Positions 33,425 through 38,319 of a stretch of DNA of 38,319 nt are shown one piece after another. The translations under genes were made by a program, and so were the position numbers. The stretch covers positions 879,432 to 917,750 of the forward strand of contig NZ_UEXK01000004.1 in assembly GCF_900491935.1 (NCBI RefSeq), written 5' to 3'. The notes below the pieces were generated by a model. The model was not told the origin of the DNA, made no database searches, and saw only the letters and a program-made list of their open reading frames with translations. Numbering within the stretch: the first letter of the stretch is position 1; every line of letters starts with the position of its first letter. Source of the stretch: Klenkia terrae. Lineage in GTDB: Bacteria > Actinomycetota > Actinomycetes > Mycobacteriales > Geodermatophilaceae.

Positions 33425-34524
33425 CCACCGGGACGACCACGGGGACGGTCTGGACGAGGGACGACGTCCTGGCCCACCGGGTGCACGCCCACCAGCTCGA
33501 CCGGGCCGCCGGCGGCACCGTGGCCGACACCGCCGTCCTGGACCTCGGCGTGCAGGACACCGGCCCGGCCGGCGCCGCGCGGTGGGCGCTGGCCGTCCGC
33601 GGGCTCACCGACCCGGCCGACGACGACCTGGTCACCGCGTGGACGCTGCGCGGGGCCCCGCACACCTACCGCCGGGCCGACCTGGCCGGGGTCGCCGCCG
33701 CGACCGCGCCGTGGTCCGAGGCCGACGCGGCCAAGCGGATCTTCGACGGCGCGCGACCGCTGAAGGCAGCCGGCATCCCGGTGCGCACCGCGCTGGAGGT
33801 GGTGGCGCGGGAGATGCGCGACATCGCCCGCACCCCCACGGTCAAGGGCGACATGTCCGCGGCGCTGCGCGACCGGCTGCCCGAGCCCTACCTGCGGCAC
33901 TGCCGGCCCTGCGACGCGGTGCACGCCTACGAGCAGACCTTCCGGCTGGCCGCGCTCCCCGCCGGGCTCGTCCTGCGGCCCGGGACGTCACCGCCGGTGC
34001 TGGACCCCGTGCCCGGGTTCGTCCCCGCCGGGCAGGCGCCCGACCGGCTCGACGTCGTCCGGGCGCACCTGCGGCTGGCCGGGCCGACCACGCCGAAGCA
34101 GGTCGCGGCGTCCGTGGACTCCACCGTGGCCGAGGTGCGCCGCCGCTGGCCCGCCGACGCGGAGCCGGTGGCGGTCGAGGGCGAGCAGCGCTGGGTGCTG
34201 GCGGGCACCGTGCCCCCGGACCGACCGCGCACCACCCGCCTGCTGGCGCCCTTCGACCCGTACCTGCAGGTGCGCGACCGGGAGCTGCTGGTCCCCGACC
34301 GGCCGGTGAAGGAGCTGTGGCCGGTGCTCGGGAGGCCGGGTGCGGTCCTGGTCGACGGCGAGGTCGCCGGCACCTGGCGGCCGCGCACCACCGGCGGCCG
34401 GCTGGCGCTGGCGATCACGCCTTGGGGGCCCTTCGACCGGGCGGTCGTCGAGGAGCAGGCCGAGGCGATGGCCGCCGCACGCGGACTGGCGCCCGGCGGC
34501 GTGAGCCTGCACCCGCCCGGGTAG
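33421..34524 (+). CDS. Winged-helix DNA-binding protein of the AlkX/AlkZ glycosylase family
   Basis: A 367-residue protein of the HTH_42 (winged-helix) family, which includes AlkZ and YcaQ DNA glycosylases that unhook crosslinks and remove bulky alkylated bases. The N-terminal part carries Gln25-Leu26-Asp27 (VHAHQLDRAAGG), agreeing with the Gln-x-Asp catalytic pattern of the AlkX subgroup rather than the Gln-x-Gln of AlkZ. The middle has tandem winged-helix units (HTYRRADLAGV near 78-90, then TPKQVAASVDSTVAEVRRRW near 223), and a C-terminal beta-barrel with LLAPFDPYLQVRDRELLVPD near 277. Context with an epoxide-hydrolase-like enzyme and ung fits a DNA damage role. ATG 33421 overlaps the hydrolase stop. 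Confidence 0.85.
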   Translation: MTTGTTTGTVWTRDDVLAHRVHAHQLDRAAGGTVADTAVLDLGVQDTGPAGAARWALAVRGLTDPADDDLVTAWTLRGAPHTYRRADLAGVAAATAPWSEADAAKRIFDGARPLKAAGIPVRTALEVVAREMRDIARTPTVKGDMSAALRDRLPEPYLRHCRPCDAVHAYEQTFRLAALPAGLVLRPGTSPPVLDPVPGFVPAGQAPDRLDVVRAHLRLAGPTTPKQVAASVDSTVAEVRRRWPADAEPVAVEGEQRWVLAGTVPPDRPRTTRLLAPFDPYLQVRDRELLVPDRPVKELWPVLGRPGAVLVDGEVAGTWRPRTTGGRLALAITPWGPFDRAVVEEQAEAMAAARGLAPGGVSLHPPG

Positions 34525-34533
34525 GGCGACCCG

Positions 34534-35589
34534 GTGACCACACCTGCCGACCCCGGCCACCTCGACGGGCAGACCGTCGCCGTCACCGGCGCCACCGGGA
34601 ACGTCGGGACGGCGCTGCTGCGCCAGCTCGGCCTCACCGGCGTGCACCAGGTGCGCGGCCTCGCCCGGCGCGAGCCCCCCGACACCGCCCCCTACGCATC
34701 GGTCTTCTGGACGCACACCGACCTGGGCCGCCCCGACGCGGCCGGCCTGCTGCGGGAGTTCCTCACCGGCGCCACCACCGTCGTCCACCTGGCGTGGGCG
34801 CTGCAGCCCGGGCGGCACCCCGACCTGCTCCGCGAGGTCAACGTCGAGGGCACCCGCCGGGTGCTGCAGGCCGCCGCGGACGCCGGGGTGGGCCACGTCG
34901 TCGTGATGTCCTCGCTGGGCAGCTACGCCGCCGGCAACCCGGCCGACCGGGTCGACGAGGACTGGCCGACCACCGGGGTGCCCAGCTCCCAGTACAGCCG
35001 CGACAAGGTCGAGGTCGAGCAGCTCACCCGGGAGTTCGCCGCCGCCCACCCGGACACCGCGGTGACCGTCATCCGGCCGACGCTCGTGCTGCAGCCCGAC
35101 GCGGCGACCGAGATCGGCCGGTACTTCCTCGGCCCGCTGCTGCTGCGCGGGGCGCAGGCGCTGCCGGCCGCGGTGGCCGGCGCGCTGCCCCTCCCGCTGC
35201 CCGACGACCTGCACCTGGGCTTCGTGCACGCCGACGACGTCGCCGACGCCCTGCTCCGGGTCGTCGACCGGCGGGCCGGCGGTGCGTTCAACCTGTCCGC
35301 CGAGCCGGTGCTGGACCCGGCCGGGTTCGCCGCCGCGCTGGGCTCGCGGCGGGTGCCCGTCCCCCGTGCGCTGCTGCGGGCCGGGCTGTCCGCGGCCTTC
35401 CACGCCCGGCTGGTGCCCACCGAGCCCGGCTGGCTGGACCTCGGGCTCGGCGTCCCGGCGCTGGACACCACGCGTGCGCGCCGAGTCCTGGGGTGGGACC
35501 CGCGGCGCCGCGGCGACCGGTTGCTGGCCGACTTCGTGGCGGCGCTGGGCCGCGGCGAGGGCGGGACCGGGCCGCTGCTGCAGCCCTGA
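34534..35589 (+). CDS. NAD(P)-dependent epimerase/reductase (extended SDR)
   Basis: A cytoplasmic Rossmann enzyme using NAD(P)H. The 351-residue protein has the coenzyme motif VAVTGATGNVGTALL near 16-30, VVHLAWALQPGR near 88, VMSSLGSYAAG near 128, and the catalytic Tyr154 and Lys158 in SSQYSRDKVEVEQL. The C-terminal part (~200-350) contains VHADDVADALLRVVDRRAGGAFNLS, a family hallmark. It probably acts on a nucleotide sugar or a carbonyl compound, but the substrate is unknown. GTG 34534 starts 9 bases after the AlkX-like gene, so it is the third gene of this operon. It converges on the hotdog thioesterase gene. Confidence 0.87.
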   Translation: MTTPADPGHLDGQTVAVTGATGNVGTALLRQLGLTGVHQVRGLARREPPDTAPYASVFWTHTDLGRPDAAGLLREFLTGATTVVHLAWALQPGRHPDLLREVNVEGTRRVLQAAADAGVGHVVVMSSLGSYAAGNPADRVDEDWPTTGVPSSQYSRDKVEVEQLTREFAAAHPDTAVTVIRPTLVLQPDAATEIGRYFLGPLLLRGAQALPAAVAGALPLPLPDDLHLGFVHADDVADALLRVVDRRAGGAFNLSAEPVLDPAGFAAALGSRRVPVPRALLRAGLSAAFHARLVPTEPGWLDLGLGVPALDTTRARRVLGWDPRRRGDRLLADFVAALGRGEGGTGPLLQP

Positions 35590-35591
35590 GG

Positions 35592-36266
35592 TCAGCGCGC
35601 CGTCCAGGCCTGGACGGCGTGGTCGACGCCGGCGAAGGTGGCCGCGGCGGTCTCCGGGCGCAGCGCGACGAACAGGCCCTCGGCCTCGGCCAGCACGGTG
35701 CCCGGCTCGTCGGCGGCGGCCACGGTGCCGCGCGCGGTCGTCCGGCGGCCCTCCGTCCCGATCACGTGGGCGGTGAGCAGCAGCGGCACGCCCAGCCGCA
35801 CCGGGCGCCGGTAGGTCACCGTGAGCGTCGCGGTCAGCCCGCCGGAGCCGGCCACCCGCACGGCGCGGGCCAGCACGTGGTCGAGCAGGGTCGCGGTCGT
35901 GCCGCCGTGCACCAGCCCGGGCGGCCCCTCGTGCGCCTTGCCGAGGGTGACGTGGGCGGTGACGCCGTCGGGGCCGGCGGAGTCGACGGCCAGCGGCGGG
36001 GCGACCGGGCTGCCCGGCCCGTAGACCGGGGAGTACCAGCGCTCGCCGGCGGCCGGGTCGTCGCAGGAGGCGACCCCGGTCAGCCCGCGGCCCGACGCCC
36101 GCAGCCGGGTGGCGAGCTCGCGGGCGGTGGCCGCGACGTCGGCCAGCTCGCCGTCGGGCACCTCCGTGCGCACGCAGGCGTCCACCAGGTCGCGCAGCGC
36201 GTCGCCCAGGTCGGCGACCGCCGCCCGCCGGACGTCGCGCGCCTCCCCGGTGAGCAGCTCAACCAC
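35592..36266 (-). CDS. Hotdog-fold thioesterase (PaaI-like) with N-terminal helical extension
   Basis: Likely hydrolyses acyl-CoA thioesters. The hotdog domain is at about residues 85-215: YSPVYGPGSPVAPPLAVD, GKAHEGPPGLVHGGTTATLLDHVLARAV (central helix with the GLVHGG loop), and LTVTYRRPVRLGVPL. The first ~70 residues form an added helical region (VRRAAVADLGDALRDLVDACV, then ELADVAATARELATRLRA), which is not part of the usual PaaI enzyme and could mediate interaction. The 224-residue gene overlaps the end of the acyl-CoA dehydrogenase by 8 bases, so both act in one pathway. Its substrate is unknown. Confidence 0.85.
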   Translation of the reverse strand: MVELLTGEARDVRRAAVADLGDALRDLVDACVRTEVPDGELADVAATARELATRLRASGRGLTGVASCDDPAAGERWYSPVYGPGSPVAPPLAVDSAGPDGVTAHVTLGKAHEGPPGLVHGGTTATLLDHVLARAVRVAGSGGLTATLTVTYRRPVRLGVPLLLTAHVIGTEGRRTTARGTVAAADEPGTVLAEAEGLFVALRPETAAATFAGVDHAVQAWTAR

Positions 36267-37413
36267 GAGCCATGCCCGCCGCGCGGAGCAGGCCCGACCC
36301 GACGATGACCCGCTGCACCTCGCTGGTGCCCTCGTAGAGCCGGTAGAGCCGGGCGTCGCGGTAGAACCGCTCGACCGGGGTGGTGCGCAGGTAGCCCAGC
36401 CCGCCGTGCACCTGCACGGCGCGGTCGGTGGCCCGGCCGACCATCTCCGAGCAGAACAGCTTCGCCGCCGAGGGCCCGATCGAGGTGTCCTCGCCGGTGT
36501 CGTACCGGGCCGCGACGTCGACCACCATCGCCCGCCCCGCCAGCAGCTCGGTGTGCATGTCGGCGATCAGCGCCTGCACCAGCTGGAACCGGCCGATCGG
36601 CGCGCCGCCCTGCTTGGCCGTGGCGGCGTAGGCGACGGACTCGTCGAGCACCCGCTGCGCCATCCCCACGCACAGCGCGGCGACGTGCAGCCGACCGCGG
36701 GACAGCACGGTCAGCGCCTTGCTGTACCCCCGGCCCTGCTCGCCGACCAGGGCGTCGGCGGGCACCCGGACGTCGTCGAGGAACACCTCGGCGGTCCAGG
36801 CGCCGGACTGCCCGGTCTTCCGGTCGTGCGGGCCCACGGTCACGCCGGGGGTGGTCGCCGGGACCAGGAAGGTGGAGATGCCCCGGCCGCCGGTCTGCTC
36901 GGGCTCGGACCGGGCGAAGACCACGAACAGGTCGGCGATGGGGGCGTTGGTGATGTAGCGCTTGCCGCCGGTGATGACCCAGTCGTCGCCGTCGCGGCGG
37001 GCCGTCGTCCGCAGGCCCGCGGGGTCGGAGCCGGCCTCGGCCTCGGTGAGGGCGAACGAGCCGATCAGGTCACCGGCGGCCAGCCCGGGCAGCCACGCCT
37101 TCTGCTGCGCCTCGTCGCCGAAGCGGGCGATGACCTGGCCGGCGATGCCGTTGTTGGTGCCGAACAGCGAGCGGAACGCCGGCGAGGTGTAGCCGAACTC
37201 GAAGGCCAGCTGCACGTCCTCGCTCATCGTGACGCCGAGGCCGCCGAACTCCTCGGGCAGGGCGTAGCCGAACAGGCCCATGTCGGCGGCGGCGCGGCGC
37301 AGCTCGTCCGGGACGGCGTCGGTCTCCTCGATCTGCTCCTCGAGGGGGACCACGCGCTCCCGGACGAGCTCGCGGACGGCGGTGCGGACCTGGGCGAAGA
37401 CGTCGGCGTCCAT
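36259..37413 (-). CDS. Acyl-CoA dehydrogenase
   Basis: FAD enzyme that oxidises an acyl-CoA at the alpha-beta carbons, passing electrons to ETF. The 384-residue protein carries the family signatures: FALTEAEAGSDPAGLRTTA near 120, WVITGGKRYITNAPIADLFVV near 145-165, RLHVAALCVGMAQRVLD near 240, and QVHGGLGYLRTTPVERFYRDARLYRLYEGTSEVQRVIV near 335-372, where the Glu of YEG is the usual catalytic base. The acyl specificity cannot be fixed from sequence. ATG 37413 is clear by length. It overlaps the thioesterase gene and follows the aldo/keto reductase by 13 bases. Confidence 0.94.
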   Translation of the reverse strand: MDADVFAQVRTAVRELVRERVVPLEEQIEETDAVPDELRRAAADMGLFGYALPEEFGGLGVTMSEDVQLAFEFGYTSPAFRSLFGTNNGIAGQVIARFGDEAQQKAWLPGLAAGDLIGSFALTEAEAGSDPAGLRTTARRDGDDWVITGGKRYITNAPIADLFVVFARSEPEQTGGRGISTFLVPATTPGVTVGPHDRKTGQSGAWTAEVFLDDVRVPADALVGEQGRGYSKALTVLSRGRLHVAALCVGMAQRVLDESVAYAATAKQGGAPIGRFQLVQALIADMHTELLAGRAMVVDVAARYDTGEDTSIGPSAAKLFCSEMVGRATDRAVQVHGGLGYLRTTPVERFYRDARLYRLYEGTSEVQRVIVGSGLLRAAGMARG

Positions 37414-37426
37414 GCCCGCAGGTCTA

Positions 37427-38284
37427 TCAGGCCAGCGCGTCCAGGCGCGCGACGTCCTCCGCGGACAGGGTCAGCTGGGCCGCACCGAGGTTCTCGGTCA
37501 GGTGGTCGACGGACTTGGTGCCGGGGATCGGCAGCACGACCGGCGAGGTCTGCAGCAGCCAGGCCAGGGCCACCTGCGAGGGGCTGGCACCGAGCTCGCG
37601 GGCGATGTCGGCCACCGGGCTGTCGGGCTTGGCCAGGTCGCCGGTGGCGATCGGGAACCACGGGATGAACGCGATGCCCTCGGCGGTGGCGTGGTCCAGC
37701 ACGTCCTGGGACTGCCGGTTGGTCAGGTTGTAGAGGTTCTGCACGCTGGCGATCTCGGTGATCGCCTGCGCCTGCTTGAGCTCGTCGAGGGACACCTCGC
37801 TGACGCCGATGTGCCGCACCTTGCCCTGCTCCTTGAGCTCGACGAACGCGCCGAGGGAGTCGGCCAGGGGCACCTGCGGGTCGATGCGGTGCAGCTGGAT
37901 GAGGTCGATCCGCTCCACGCCCAGGTTGCGCAGCGAGAGCTCGACCTGCTGCGTGAGGTACTCGGGGCGGCCGACCGGGGGCCACACGCCCGGGCCGGTG
38001 CGGGTCAGCCCGGCCTTGGTGGCGATGACCAGGCCGTCGGCGTAGGGGTGCAGAGCGTCGTGGATCAGCTGCTCGCTGACCTGCGGGCCGTAGGAGTCGG
38101 CGGTGTCGATGAAGTCGACGCCGTGCTCGACGGCGGCACGCAGCACGGCCAGGGCGCCCTCGCGGTCGGCCGGCGGACCCCAGACGCCGTCGCCGGTGAT
38201 CTGCATGGCGCCGTAGCCGAGGCGGTGGACGGTGAGGTCGCCCCCGAGGGCGAACGTCGCGGGGTGGGTGGTGGAGGAGGTCAT
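37427..38284 (-). CDS. Aldo/keto reductase
   Basis: NADPH-dependent oxidoreductase for aldehydes and ketones. The 285-residue barrel has the catalytic tetrad: Asp and Tyr in [11 protein letters not shown] near 58-66, Lys in VIATKAGL near 89, and His in LIQLHRID near 129. The cofactor segment is [21 protein letters not shown] near 250, typical of the AKR11/AKR13 type. Substrate unknown. ATG 38284 is the start; nothing clear as a ribosome site is visible in the 35 bases before the window end. It is the most upstream gene of a three-gene minus-strand run with the acyl-CoA dehydrogenase and the thioesterase. Confidence 0.93.
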   Translation of the reverse strand: MTSSTTHPATFALGGDLTVHRLGYGAMQITGDGVWGPPADREGALAVLRAAVEHGVDFIDTADSYGPQVSEQLIHDALHPYADGLVIATKAGLTRTGPGVWPPVGRPEYLTQQVELSLRNLGVERIDLIQLHRIDPQVPLADSLGAFVELKEQGKVRHIGVSEVSLDELKQAQAITEIASVQNLYNLTNRQSQDVLDHATAEGIAFIPWFPIATGDLAKPDSPVADIARELGASPSQVALAWLLQTSPVVLPIPGTKSVDHLTENLGAAQLTLSAEDVARLDALA

Positions 38285-38319
38285 GGAAGGTGCAGCGCCG
38301 ACCGCGAGGGCGCCCTGGC

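Noticed and set aside
33213-36308. 1031-residue plus-strand frame
   Set aside because: A frameshifted shadow of the hydrolase, AlkX-like and SDR genes; no domain visible.

Overview
The window is very GC-rich double-stranded chromosomal DNA with strong G/C in third codon positions, many GTG starts and dense ATGA/GTGA gene overlaps. Gene content (actinobacterial oligoribonuclease, an LdtMt2-like L,D-transpeptidase, a PruC-type proline regulator, a bacteriophytochrome fused to a PP2C phosphatase, PaaABCDE with a TetR regulator) points to an aerobic soil- or rock-dwelling actinobacterium. A member of the Geodermatophilaceae (Blastococcus, Modestobacter or Geodermatophilus type) is my best inference, not something the sequence proves. 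I see no insertion sequence, prophage, CRISPR array or rRNA.

Layout. Bases 1-2645: a partial protein with a faint NERD-like N-terminus and a small multi-pass membrane protein on the minus strand, then orn and tRNA-His on the plus strand. Bases 2829-6224: an operon of ECF sigma factor, zinc-finger anti-sigma factor and two-gene ABC exporter. Bases 6301-9945: L,D-transpeptidase lipoprotein, tRNA-Lys, a small hypothetical, an MFS transporter and gluconokinase. Bases 9946-13823: the proline catabolic operon (proline dehydrogenase, then P5C dehydrogenase) diverging from a PucR-family regulator. Bases 13837-16889: heme oxygenase plus phytochrome-PP2C, which together make biliverdin and use it for red/far-red sensing with a serine/threonine phosphatase output. 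Bases 16896-19751: a minus-strand operon of a MetV-MetF-type methylene-THF reductase, an SAM methyltransferase and a flavin monooxygenase, diverging from a MEDS-HATPase sensor/anti-sigma kinase. Bases 20853-25452: idi and the phenylacetyl-CoA epoxidase genes paaABCDE. Bases 25583-31343: a VapBC-type toxin-antitoxin pair, a DHFR-like reductase, then paaK, paaR, a SnoaL-like gene and paaZ. Bases 31351-38284: uracil-DNA glycosylase, a VOC protein, an operon of epoxide-hydrolase-like enzyme, AlkX-like DNA glycosylase and SDR, then a hotdog thioesterase, an acyl-CoA dehydrogenase and an aldo/keto reductase.

How the genes work together. PaaK activates phenylacetate, PaaABCDE epoxidises the ring and PaaZ opens and oxidises it; two near-identical TetR-type palindromes, each placed just after a plausible -10 element of paaA and of paaK, make the TetR protein encoded after paaK a strong PaaR candidate. 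The later beta-oxidation genes (paaF/G/H/J) are not here. BphO and BphP-PP2C form a self-contained light-sensing unit. The least understood part is the one-carbon cluster at 16896-20842, where methyl-THF oxidation, a methyltransferase, a flavin monooxygenase and a MEDS-type sensor sit around one shared control region.

Several genes (orn, gntK, pruC, bphO, idi, vapB) lack a Shine-Dalgarno sequence and instead have a TAnnnT-like -10 element 6-10 bases before the start codon, so leaderless transcription looks common here.
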